This document shows, piece by piece, positions 25,720 to 33,153 of a stretch of DNA of 64,000 nucleotides. Origin of the DNA: RGIG2041 sp045546315. GTDB taxonomy: Bacteria; Bacillota; Clostridia; UBA1381; UMGS1253. Position 1 is the first letter of the stretch. The number at the start of each line of letters is the position of its first letter. Both the position numbers and the translations under genes were made by a program. The notes below the pieces were generated by a model that worked only from the letters and a program-made list of their open reading frames with translations, did not search any database and was not told the origin of the DNA. The DNA lies in NCBI GenBank assembly GCA_045546315.1, contig JAZQCN010000059.1, forward strand, positions 124,001-188,000. Reading direction: 5' to 3'.

Positions 25720-27117
25720 TTAGATAATGTGGAAACTGTCCACAAGCACGCATCTTCTCTGTCTTGTGAAGGAATGTGCCGCTGTGAGACCTTCGCCCGT
25801 CGGGCCGGCAATCGTAAATGTGGTATAGCCCTCACCACCTGCACCAATGCCTGCATAGGACGGCGCGTTCTTAACGAAAATCGTTGTTTCAACTGCCTTT
25901 GCAAAATTGGAAAGGTTGTCGATATTCTTGGAATGAATATGTGCGCTGTGGCGGTTACCGTGCTCTGCCTGTACAGCGAGTGCAATCGCTTCTTCAATGT
26001 TGCTTACACGCACAATTGCCAGAATCGGCATCATCATTTCTACCTGTACAAACGGATGACTTGCGTCTGTTTCACAAATGATGAGTCTTGCATCGGATTC
26101 AATGCCGAGCGCCTTTAAGAACTTGCCGGCATCCTTGCCAACCCATTTTTTATTGATATCGTACTTGCCGTCCTTTTCAACAAGTGCGATGCTCTTGAGC
26201 TTTTCTACCTGATCGCCGGTCAGGCGGTACGCACCGTTTTCAACCATATGACTCATCAGTCGGTCTGTAATATTATCAAATGCAAAGCATTCCTTTTCTG
26301 CAATACACGGCAGGTTGTTGTCAAAGCTTGCGCCTGCAACGATATCCTTCGCCGCCTTTTCAATGTCTGCAGTATCGTCAACGATAACCGGCGGGTTACC
26401 TGCACCTGCGCCGATTGCCTTTTTACCGGAGGAAAGCAGCATCTTTACAACGCCCGGGCCGCCGGTTGCTACGAGCATACGCACAATCGGGGATTTCACC
26501 ATCTCATCAGAGGTTTCGCGTGTCGGTGCTGCAACCGATACAGCAACATTTTCCGGGCCGCCTGCCTCGAGTACAGCGCGGTTAATCAGATCTACTGCAT
26601 AGTTTGCTGTACGGCAGGCATTCGGATGCGGATTAAATACAACCGCGTTACCGCCTGCAATCATACCCATACTGTTGCAGATAACCGTCTCACTCGGGTT
26701 GGTCGACGGTGTAATCGAGCCGATAACGCCGAACGGCGCCATCTCTACAAGCGTCATACCGCAGTCACCGGTGCGCACAGACGGAGATAAATCCTCCGTG
26801 CCCGGTGTTTTATCTGCCACGAGCATATGCTTGATGATTTTATCGCTCACTCTGCCCATACCGGTTTCTTCCACGCCGAGCTTTGCCATATTCTCTGCTT
26901 CCGCACGGGTGTACTCACGGATTTTTGCAATCATCTTCTCACGCTGCTCTACACTGTAGCCGCGCAGCTGCTTATATGCCGTATCTACCGCAGCCAAAGC
27001 TTCACTCATCGTGTCGAACACGCCCTTTAAGCGCTTTTCCGATGCCGGAGCCGTGCTGCCCTGCATAGATTTAATTACATTTGCAACAATTTCGCTGATA
27101 TACTTTTCGTTTTGCAT
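25720..27117 (-). CDS. pduP: CoA-acylating propionaldehyde dehydrogenase (PduP/EutE family)
   Basis: 465 residues. It oxidises propanal to propionyl-CoA with NAD+ and CoA in the lumen. The catalytic cysteine is in DNNLPCIAEKE; NPHPNACRT, VATGGPGVVKML and GAGNPPVIVDDTADIEKA are typical of the family. The N-terminus (NEKYISEIVANVIKSMQG) is an amphipathic helix and likely encapsulation peptide. The ATG at 27117 was chosen over an in-frame GTG at 27126 because GAGGTG is about 7 bases before it. A hairpin lies between this gene and the preceding shell gene. Confidence 0.95.
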   Translation of the reverse strand: MQNEKYISEIVANVIKSMQGSTAPASEKRLKGVFDTMSEALAAVDTAYKQLRGYSVEQREKMIAKIREYTRAEAENMAKLGVEETGMGRVSDKIIKHMLVADKTPGTEDLSPSVRTGDCGMTLVEMAPFGVIGSITPSTNPSETVICNSMGMIAGGNAVVFNPHPNACRTANYAVDLINRAVLEAGGPENVAVSVAAPTRETSDEMVKSPIVRMLVATGGPGVVKMLLSSGKKAIGAGAGNPPVIVDDTADIEKAAKDIVAGASFDNNLPCIAEKECFAFDNITDRLMSHMVENGAYRLTGDQVEKLKSIALVEKDGKYDINKKWVGKDAGKFLKALGIESDARLIICETDASHPFVQVEMMMPILAIVRVSNIEEAIALAVQAEHGNRHSAHIHSKNIDNLSNFAKAVETTIFVKNAPSYAGIGAGGEGYTTFTIAGPTGEGLTAAHSFTRQRRCVLVDSFHII

Positions 27118-27160
27118 ATTCTTCACCTCATAACAGAGTGTTAATTCACTTGATTTATGC

Positions 27161-27180
27161 GGGCGATTCTTGAATCGCCC
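27161..27180. repeat. intercistronic GC-rich hairpin (GGGCGATTC-TT-GAATCGCCC)
   Basis: A perfect 9-bp inverted repeat with a 2-base centre, in the 68-base gap between the pduT-like and aldehyde dehydrogenase genes. No T run follows on the minus strand, so it is not a standard terminator. The flanks (TGC... and ...CTAC) look like an interspersed intergenic repeat, but no second copy is in the window. Confidence 0.6.
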
Positions 27181-27185
27181 CTACT

Positions 27186-27734
27186 TTAAAGGATGGATTT
27201 CCATAAGTCCTTATCCGGATTTGCAATCACGCGGCTGTCTAAGTAGAAGCCGTCGTCTGCGATTTGTGCCTTTGCTTGCTCGATGGCTGCCTGCACGGCT
27301 GCAACGCTGCCGGTCAGCATCATATACGATTTACCGCACATACCCTTTGCGATACGCAGCTCCAAAAGTTTAACAATCGCGGTTTTTGCCGCCAAATCCG
27401 CTGCAACAATAATGGACGCTGCGGAGTAGGTTTCCAGAACGCCGAGTGCAGCAACCTCACCGGGGTCGGTTGCACCGTAGATTGCAGGGAAGATATCCTC
27501 GTGCGGATTGCCGAGCACGAAGCTGTCAATCAGCTTGCCCTCTGCAAAGCGTTCCGCACTGTCGACCGCTGCTCTGACGGCACTTAAATCGCCCTGAATC
27601 AAAACGATGTACTTGCCGGGGCAGACCGTCTGTGCCTCGATAATTTCCACCGCTGCGGTTTTAATCATCAAATCCGCGCCTGCAACACCGGCGGAAACTG
27701 TATTAAATTCTGCCATTCCGATTGCTTTACTCAT
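27186..27734 (-). CDS. pduT: PduT-like tandem BMC shell protein, possible Fe-S pore
   Basis: 182 residues with two BMC domains, the first from MSKAIGMAEFNTVSAGVAGA and the second from LGVLETYSAASIIVAADLAA. PduT trimers bind a [4Fe-4S] cluster at the pore through a cysteine in the second domain; here the corresponding loop reads GMCGKSYMM, so the cysteine is present. Such a cluster could pass electrons between the lumen and PduS. The start overlaps the stop of the pduS gene by 4 bases (ATGA), so the two are translationally coupled, as expected for partners. Confidence 0.92.
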   Translation of the reverse strand: MSKAIGMAEFNTVSAGVAGADLMIKTAAVEIIEAQTVCPGKYIVLIQGDLSAVRAAVDSAERFAEGKLIDSFVLGNPHEDIFPAIYGATDPGEVAALGVLETYSAASIIVAADLAAKTAIVKLLELRIAKGMCGKSYMMLTGSVAAVQAAIEQAKAQIADDGFYLDSRVIANPDKDLWKSIL

Positions 27735-29068
27735 TTCTTCGTTCCTTTCAATACGATTGCATCGTCCGTAATCTTCACAATCTCACCGTCCATCGGTGCG
27801 TGAATCGGGAGGGAGAGTGCATTTTCTGCCGCCGCGGCAATGACCTGACCGGCCTTGACGCTGTCACCCTTTTTCACAATCGCGACTGCCGGCTTACCGA
27901 TGTTCTGTAAAAAGCTGATGCGCAGCTGTGCCGGCTTATATTCTGTAGTCTGTATCGGTGCATCCACATCGTATTTTTCAAGATTCAATCTTGCAATCAA
28001 ACGACGCATCGGCACCTTTCTATATTCTCGCTCCGGTTTTGCGGAGCCGTTGTTTTCAACGAGAGCAGGGCGGATACCGTTTTTAGCAAAGCCCATCTTC
28101 GCTTCACCGAGAAGCGAACGCGGATTCAAGCCCTGAATACACGAATACATTTCGCAAAGTCCGCACTGGGAGCAATACAGCGCGCCGAGCACTGCTTCGG
28201 TATTTTGTGCATCCCCGAAGCTGACCGCACGCATAAAATCGCTCGGTGCAATCGGATGCCCCAAAAGATTTCTCGGGCAAAGATCCGTACACCCTCTGCA
28301 CTGACAGCAGGTGCTCATCGTGCGTGCAACGCTGACCTTGGTCTTTTGCATTCTTTTTTGGATAATATAGTGATTCTGCGGCATAATGAGAATGCCGTTT
28401 GTTGTTTTTGTCACCGTATCGGACGAATTTGCAATGTGTCCCGTCATCGGGCCGCCCGCAAAATATACCGCATCCTCCACGGTTGCACCGCCGCAAAGCT
28501 GCACAAGCTCGTCAAACCTTGTGCCGAGCGGTACACGATAGGTTGCCGGCTTTTTCACTTCTCCGGCGACGGTAACATACTTATGTGTTACGACTTTGTT
28601 TTCTTCTAAAGCCAGGTGCATATTCAGCACCGTTTCAACATTATATACAACGCAGCCGACTGCTGCCGGAATGCCGCCTGCCGGAACGATTCTCCCGGTC
28701 GCCTCGTAGACAGTGATGACCTCATCGCCTGCAGGGTAGACCTCCTCTAACAGGCAAATCTGCCCGCGCGCATAATCCCGAAGCACCGCATTTGCCGCGT
28801 CCACCGTTTTTTTATACGCACCCTTCACGGCTACGATAAAGCGCTCTGCCTTTAATGCCGTACAAATGGTATCTAAGGTTGCAATGATTTCATCTGCGTG
28901 CTGCTCCAAAAGCTGACGATGCAGCTTAAAAAGCGGCTCACACTCGGCACAGTTTAAAATCACCGTGTCGATATTTTCGCCAAGCTTTGCATAAGCAGGG
29001 AAGCCCGCACCGCCGCAACCGGCAATACCGTTTTTTTGTAAAATTGTCTTAAGGCTTGTTATTTCCAT
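27731..29068 (-). CDS. pduS: PduS-like flavin/Fe-S electron-transfer protein (RnfC related)
   Basis: 445 residues. An N-terminal RnfC/Complex-I 51-kDa-like domain (GIAGCGGAGFPAYAKL, LNCAECEPL) precedes a SLBB-like segment. Two [4Fe-4S] motifs follow (CCQCRGCTDLCP and CSQCGLCEMYSC). The C-terminal ~65 residues resemble a biotinyl-lipoyl barrel (IVKKGDSVKAGQVIAAA). In Pdu systems PduS reduces cobalamin, but this locus has a B12-independent dehydratase. Here it more likely recycles NADH, or exchanges electrons through PduT or with the activating enzyme; that is inference. Confidence 0.92.
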   Translation of the reverse strand: MEITSLKTILQKNGIAGCGGAGFPAYAKLGENIDTVILNCAECEPLFKLHRQLLEQHADEIIATLDTICTALKAERFIVAVKGAYKKTVDAANAVLRDYARGQICLLEEVYPAGDEVITVYEATGRIVPAGGIPAAVGCVVYNVETVLNMHLALEENKVVTHKYVTVAGEVKKPATYRVPLGTRFDELVQLCGGATVEDAVYFAGGPMTGHIANSSDTVTKTTNGILIMPQNHYIIQKRMQKTKVSVARTMSTCCQCRGCTDLCPRNLLGHPIAPSDFMRAVSFGDAQNTEAVLGALYCSQCGLCEMYSCIQGLNPRSLLGEAKMGFAKNGIRPALVENNGSAKPEREYRKVPMRRLIARLNLEKYDVDAPIQTTEYKPAQLRISFLQNIGKPAVAIVKKGDSVKAGQVIAAAAENALSLPIHAPMDGEIVKITDDAIVLKGTKK

Positions 29069-29074
29069 TCTTTA

Positions 29075-29332
29075 TCAGAGCTCCGAGCAATCGTCTACAA
29101 TACCTACAATCGCAGCATCAATCGGGGCACCTTCTGCTCCGCCGACGCGCGCTGCGCTACCAAGTGCAACCAACACAATTTCACCGATGCCTGCACCGAT
29201 GTTGTCCGTTGCAACCAGATTTCCCGCCACCTTCATGCTTTTCAGCGGCTCAACAATCATAAATTTATTGCCGACTAAATTTTCATCCTTTCGCGTGGAT
29301 ACCACGCTGCCGATAACTTTACCGATAATCAT
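29075..29332 (-). CDS. BMC pentameric vertex protein (EutN/CcmL/PduN family)
   Basis: 85 residues, the normal length. It starts MIIGKVIGSVVSTRKDENLV and contains ATDNIGAGIGEIVLVALGSAAR and VGIVDD, matching the pentameric OB-like family that caps the 12 vertices of the shell. The ribosome-binding site AAAGGAG is 8 bases before the ATG. The gene follows a strong hairpin (29360-29385) that separates it from the abundant hexamer genes upstream. Confidence 0.95.
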   Translation of the reverse strand: MIIGKVIGSVVSTRKDENLVGNKFMIVEPLKSMKVAGNLVATDNIGAGIGEIVLVALGSAARVGGAEGAPIDAAIVGIVDDCSEL

Positions 29333-29359
29333 AACTGTTCTCCTTTAAAGACCTAAGCT

Positions 29360-29385
29360 GTGCCCGCCGCCTGCGCGGCGGACAC
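29360..29385. repeat. strong GC-rich hairpin between hexamer and pentamer shell genes
   Basis: GTGCCCGCCGC pairs with GCGGCGGACAC around CTGC, 10 of 11 positions matched. On the minus strand it follows the second hexamer gene and precedes the vertex gene without a T run. It may act as an mRNA-stability or partial-termination element. Confidence 0.65.
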
Positions 29386-29425
29386 AAATACTTATGTAGT
29401 CTTTGACCCTTTGAGTAAAATACTC

Positions 29426-29803
29426 TTATTTCATGCTCGGAAGGATTTTCTCAACGTCGCCGTGCGGTCTCGGAATTACATGCGTAGCAACGATTTCGCC
29501 GAGTCTCTGTGCAGATGTGCGACCAGCTTCAACAGCTGCCTTAACAGCACCAACATCGCCGCGAACCATTACGCTTACGAGACCGGAACCGATCTTCTCA
29601 GTACCAACAAGTACAACGTTTGCAGCCTTCAGCATTGCGTCTGCTGCTTCGATTGCAGCAACCAGGCCTCTGGTTTCTACCATACCTAATGCTTCTAATG
29701 CCATGTTCTTTTCCTCCTTCTTGATTTCTGGTTTTTCAACCGCTTTATTTTCTACTGCACTTTTTTTAGGTGCAGAAGATTTTGTGGTTTTTGCTGTAGC
29801 CAT
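29426..29803 (-). CDS. hexameric BMC shell protein (PduA-like) with 33-residue basic N-terminal extension
   Basis: 125 residues if started at 29803. Residues 34-125 are a standard BMC domain (MALEALGMVETRGLVAAIEA to HVIPRPHGDVEKIL). The first 33 residues (MATAKTTKSSAPKKSAVENK, then Lys/Glu-rich) are outside the family norm. Both possible starts are well equipped: AAGGAGG precedes the ATG at 29803, and a second AAGGAGG precedes the internal ATG at 29704. The cell may therefore make long and short forms. The core is about 80% identical to the neighbouring hexamer gene, pointing to tandem duplication. Confidence 0.92.
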   Translation of the reverse strand: MATAKTTKSSAPKKSAVENKAVEKPEIKKEEKNMALEALGMVETRGLVAAIEAADAMLKAANVVLVGTEKIGSGLVSVMVRGDVGAVKAAVEAGRTSAQRLGEIVATHVIPRPHGDVEKILPSMK

Positions 29804-29819
29804 TTTCTTACCTCCTTAA

Positions 29820-30095
29820 TTAGAGGACAGGGAGAATTTTCTCAACATCGCCGTGCGGTCTCGGAATTACATGAACCGCTACGAGCTCGCCGAGTCTCTG
29901 TGCGCTTGCAGCGCCGGCTTCTGTTGCTGCCTTAACAGCGCCAACATCACCGCGAACCATTACACTTACAAGACCGGAACCGATCTTCTCTGTGCCGATT
30001 AAAACAACCTCAGCTGCTTTTACCATTGCGTCTGCTGCTTCAACTGCTGCAGTCAAGCCTCTTGTTTCAATCATACCAAGTGCTTCTAATGCCAT
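29820..30095 (-). CDS. hexameric BMC shell protein (PduA-like)
   Basis: 91 residues, one canonical BMC domain (MALEALGMIETRGLTAAVEA, pore-loop segment KIGSGLVSVMVRGDVGAVKA, ending HGDVEKILPVL). Hexamers of this type tile the facets of the microcompartment and let small polar metabolites through. The ATG at 30095 was chosen: AGGAGG lies 8-9 bases before it, and the family start MALEALGM fits. It lies 16 bases before the extended paralogue. Confidence 0.95.
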   Translation of the reverse strand: MALEALGMIETRGLTAAVEAADAMVKAAEVVLIGTEKIGSGLVSVMVRGDVGAVKAATEAGAASAQRLGELVAVHVIPRPHGDVEKILPVL

Positions 30096-30137
30096 TTTAA
30101 ACAACCTCCTGTTTTGTAATTATAATAATTTTAAAAA

Positions 30138-31337
30138 TTATTCGTTGATAATTGCAATCTTAAGACCTTCCATCTTAAGGTTGACCTCATGCGCTTCGTT
30201 AATCTTCTCGAGCGGGAATCGGTGTGTAATCAAATCCGCAAGCGGAAGACCGATGCCCTTTGCACGCTTCAGAAAATCGAAGGTCGTTGCGTAGTCACGC
30301 AGAGTGTATACCCAGGAACCAACGATTGTAAGCTCCTTCGAGCAGATATCAAAGTGCGGATTGATGGTTGCATCGCCGCCGTTGATAAAGAAGCCAAGCT
30401 CACAAAGACCGCCGCCGTGACGAACGAACTTGTAGATGTTGCTGTGTGCAATCGGGGAGCCTGTGCACTGGAAGGCAAAGTCTGCCGGATAGCCGCCAAA
30501 CGAAGCCTCTACAGCCTTGGTCAGCTCCTCAATGCCCTTGTGGTCTTTAAAATTAACCGTTGCTGTTGCGCCCATCTTCTTTGCAAACTCGAGACGCTTC
30601 TGCTCACCATCTACTGCGGTGATGTTTTCAATGCCCATTGTGCGCAGAATTGCGATACACAACAGACCAATCGGACCGCAGCCCTGTACAGCCACACGAC
30701 TGTTAAAGCGCAGAATGCCGGTTGTCTTTGCTCTCTCTACCGCGTGGATAAGCACCGCACTCGGCTCAATTAAGATTCTGGAATCCAAATCCAAATCGCT
30801 TACATTAAACACTGTGCTGCCGCCGCGGATTACAATATAATCAGCGAACCAGCCGTTTAAATGCGTATCATCATCCGGGATAAGACCGTATACATCGGCA
30901 CCGCCGACATTTTGCTTGTTTAAATCAAACATCGTAATGTCCGGATTGTCTTTGAAAATCATACAGGTAACAACCTTGTCACCGATGTTCAGTGCTTTAC
31001 CTGCACTGTCCTTCGTAACATTTTTACCCATCTTTACGATTTCACCAGTACCCTCATGGCCGAGAACAACCGGAATCAAACCGAACGGATCACGCTTAAA
31101 CTCGTGTGCATCCGTGCCACAGATACCGCAGCCTTCTACTTTTACTAAAATATCATCATCCCCAAGCTGCGGAATCGGAAATTCCTTGATGTCGTAGTGC
31201 TCCAGCTTTGTCAGCATTGCTGCCTTACTGGTTGCCGGCACTGCGCCCGCCGCCTTCGGCGCTGCTGCAGTGTTGCCGCCCAGCTCGGAAAGCACCTGCT
31301 GAACAATGGCTTGAATTTTATCTTGCTCTATATTCAT
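30138..31337 (-). CDS. zinc-dependent medium-chain alcohol dehydrogenase of the microcompartment
   Basis: 399 residues from the ATG at 31337. The N-terminus (IEQDKIQAIVQQVLSELGG) is an amphipathic helix followed by an Ala/Pro linker, a typical encapsulation peptide. The body shows the catalytic zinc motifs CGICGTDAHEF and GHEGTGE and a nucleotide-binding GCGPIG. It probably regenerates NAD+ by reducing propanal to propanol, or lactaldehyde to propanediol. AAAGGAG lies 7 bases before this ATG, but the frame is open upstream through an unrelated small domain (31338-31706), so a longer fusion is also possible. No structural-zinc cysteine cluster was seen. Confidence 0.92.
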   Translation of the reverse strand: MNIEQDKIQAIVQQVLSELGGNTAAAPKAAGAVPATSKAAMLTKLEHYDIKEFPIPQLGDDDILVKVEGCGICGTDAHEFKRDPFGLIPVVLGHEGTGEIVKMGKNVTKDSAGKALNIGDKVVTCMIFKDNPDITMFDLNKQNVGGADVYGLIPDDDTHLNGWFADYIVIRGGSTVFNVSDLDLDSRILIEPSAVLIHAVERAKTTGILRFNSRVAVQGCGPIGLLCIAILRTMGIENITAVDGEQKRLEFAKKMGATATVNFKDHKGIEELTKAVEASFGGYPADFAFQCTGSPIAHSNIYKFVRHGGGLCELGFFINGGDATINPHFDICSKELTIVGSWVYTLRDYATTFDFLKRAKGIGLPLADLITHRFPLEKINEAHEVNLKMEGLKIAIINE

Positions 31338-31706
31338 TTCTTTTCTCCTTTCTATCGCTTTTTGCGCTGTCTGTATAATGAAAACAACTTTGCCGCCACA
31401 TTGCTGCGGCAAGCTTTTTGCCTGTGCCTCCGTTACGCGGCATAGGATAAACTTATGCTGCATAACGCTTTTTGCGCCGATGCCCGTAAGCACCGCAGAC
31501 AGCGGTTTTGCAGTATGCGCGCTGCTTAAAAGCGTTTCGCACTCCTGCCTTGAAGCGGCGTAGCCGCCGCATGCAATCAAATGATAAATCAGTTCGCTCG
31601 CTTGCCGGGCATCTGCATAAGCACAGACCGCCTGCATCCCGCTTTCGGCAATTTGCTGTGCGGTTTTCTTTAAATCAGATGCATCGCCCGGATAAAACTT
31701 AATCAC
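31338..31706 (-). CDS. unrecognised ~123-residue domain, in frame with the alcohol dehydrogenase and lacking its own stop
   Basis: Starts at a GTG (31704-31706) preceded by GAGGAG about 7 bases upstream; the GTG overlaps the stop of the GlcG-like gene. It reads VIKFYPGDASDLKKTAQQIA, then an alternating helix/strand pattern (MQAVCAYADARQASELIYHL, GKVVFIIQTAQKAIERRKE). No stop separates it from the dehydrogenase ATG. The product is thus either a fusion of about 522 residues or, by internal initiation, a separate dehydrogenase plus the long form. I do not recognise the domain. The frame also contains a TTG at 31793, but that lies inside the GlcG-like gene. Confidence 0.6.
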
Positions 31707-32184
31707 CGATGAGCTCCTCGCAAATACTTGCGCCGAATGCACCGAGCGCCGTATCCTGCGGTTCTGTTCCGCCGGAAACGCCGATGCTGCCAATCAGCTG
31801 GCCGCCTGCATAGAGCGGTTCTCCGCCGCCGAAAATCACGATTCTGCCGCCGTTGGTGTGCTGTATACCATACAGCGGGCCACCCGGCGCCGCGAGCTTT
31901 GCAAGCTCTACTGTTTTCATTTTCAGCGCTGCCGAGGTGTATGCCTTATTGACCGCTATGTCATAGCTGGCGATATAAGCATCGTCCATGCTGACAACCG
32001 CTACGGTATTTGCGCCCTTATCCGCAATTGCGATAACGGCCTTCACACCGACGCGCGCAGCCTCTTCCTCCACCCGGGCAATGATTTTCTTTGCAAGTGC
32101 GAGCGACATCTTTGGCAAAGCCTTGGCCTCCAGCACGCTTTTCGCAACGGAGACCGCAATTTGTTCAAGGTCTGCACGATTCAT
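31699..32184 (-). CDS. GlcG/HbpS-like protein (PduO C-terminal domain family)
   Basis: 161 residues from the ATG at 32184 (GAGG 8-9 bases upstream). It has the family features KTVELAKLAAPGGPLYGIQ, NGGRIVIFGGGEPLY and GSIGVSGGTEPQD. Relatives bind haem or cobalamin and are common in microcompartment loci, where their role is unclear. The first ~20 residues (ADLEQIAVSVAKSVLEAKAL) form a helix resembling an encapsulation peptide. The stop overlaps the GTG start of the next open frame. Confidence 0.85.
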   Translation of the reverse strand: MNRADLEQIAVSVAKSVLEAKALPKMSLALAKKIIARVEEEAARVGVKAVIAIADKGANTVAVVSMDDAYIASYDIAVNKAYTSAALKMKTVELAKLAAPGGPLYGIQHTNGGRIVIFGGGEPLYAGGQLIGSIGVSGGTEPQDTALGAFGASICEELIGD

Positions 32185-32218
32185 GCCGTTAACCTCGCTT
32201 TTCTTTATGTATTTTAAA

Positions 32219-33025
32219 TTATTTACCCATCTGCTCGAGTACCTTTTTGGTAATCTCGGCAATCAAAGCAGCGTCATCGCCTGCTGCACCTTTACCATGA
32301 CCGCCGCATGCGCCGCAGCTATGGCAGCTGGACTTGCCGTTCTTTGCATTCGGGCAAAGGTCTGCCGGATGCTTACCGGTCATACCGAACTGGCGTCTGA
32401 TTTCATACAGACGCTCTACCTGAGACTGCGAAAGCTCCTTCGGGCCGCCGAGTGCCTTTGCGTGGTAGAGAAGCTGTGCATAAAACTCTAACGATTCCAT
32501 CTTGTGATATGCAGAGAGCAGGGAATCCGAGAAGGAGAGTGCACCGTGGTTTGCCAGGAGCACTGCATCATAGTGCTGCAGATACTTTTCTACTGCATCC
32601 GGAATTTCGTTTGTGGACGGTGTGCCGTATTCAGCAATCGGTACACAGCCAAGTGCGATAACCGCTTCCGGCATAATCGGCTGTGTCAGCGGAATGCCTG
32701 CAATCGCAAAGCTGGTTGCATAAATCGGATGTGCGTGCACAACGCTCTTTACATCCGGACGCTGCGCATATACGCGCATATGCATCTTAATTTCAGAGGA
32801 CGGCTTGAAGTTGCCGTTTGCCTGAATTACATTACCGTTCTTGTCCACTTTGCAGATATACTCCGGTGTCATAAATCCCTTGCTCACGCCTGTCGGTGTG
32901 CACAAAAACTCATTGTCGGAAAGCTTAACAGAAATGTTACCGTCGTTAGAAGCAACCATGCCTCTGTCATAAATACGCTTACCGATTTCACAAATTTGTT
33001 TTTTAATCTCGAATTCAGAAACCAT
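32219..33025 (-). CDS. class II aldolase (fuculose/rhamnulose-1-phosphate type) with Cys-rich linker and encapsulation tail
   Basis: 268 residues. The aldolase core (1-215) shows MVASNDGNISVKL, TPTGVSKGFMTPE and the zinc ligands HAHP and NHGAL. It should cleave L-fuculose 1-phosphate or L-rhamnulose 1-phosphate into lactaldehyde and DHAP. A tail of ~50 residues is unlike free aldolases: a linker with four cysteines (one in DLCPN, three in SSCHSCGACGGHGKG) and a final amphipathic helix (DAALIAEITKKVLEQMGK) that looks like an encapsulation peptide. It is the first gene after its own promoter and leads the shell/enzyme operon. Confidence 0.93.
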   Translation of the reverse strand: MVSEFEIKKQICEIGKRIYDRGMVASNDGNISVKLSDNEFLCTPTGVSKGFMTPEYICKVDKNGNVIQANGNFKPSSEIKMHMRVYAQRPDVKSVVHAHPIYATSFAIAGIPLTQPIMPEAVIALGCVPIAEYGTPSTNEIPDAVEKYLQHYDAVLLANHGALSFSDSLLSAYHKMESLEFYAQLLYHAKALGGPKELSQSQVERLYEIRRQFGMTGKHPADLCPNAKNGKSSCHSCGACGGHGKGAAGDDAALIAEITKKVLEQMGK

Positions 33026-33079
33026 TTTTATTCTCCCTTTCTTTTTTGTTTTTCTGTGATTTCATAAATTTACATCTAT

Positions 33080-33108
33080 ATAATAACACCACAATGTGGT
33101 ATTGTCAA
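33080..33108 (-). promoter_or_regulatory. sigma-A type promoter of the aldolase-shell operon
   Basis: On the minus strand, TTGACA (33103-33108) and TATTAT (33080-33085) are exactly 17 bases apart, about 55 bases before the start codon. It divides the locus into a dehydratase unit and a shell/enzyme unit. Confidence 0.8.
33088..33100 (-). promoter_or_regulatory. palindromic operator between the -35 and -10 boxes
   Basis: A perfect 13-base palindrome, ACCACA-T-TGTGGT, fills the spacer of the aldolase promoter, so a bound protein would block RNA polymerase. The DeoR or AraC regulator of this region are candidates. No second perfect copy was found by eye. Confidence 0.6.
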
Positions 33109-33153
33109 CATTTTTCTTTGGTTTTTGTTTGTTTTATCTGTGTTTTTCTTTTT

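Noticed and set aside
31338..31793. TTG at 31793 as start of a 551-residue alcohol dehydrogenase
   Set aside because: It lies within the GlcG-like gene and no ribosome-binding site was seen; the GTG at 31706 and ATG at 31337 both have good sites.
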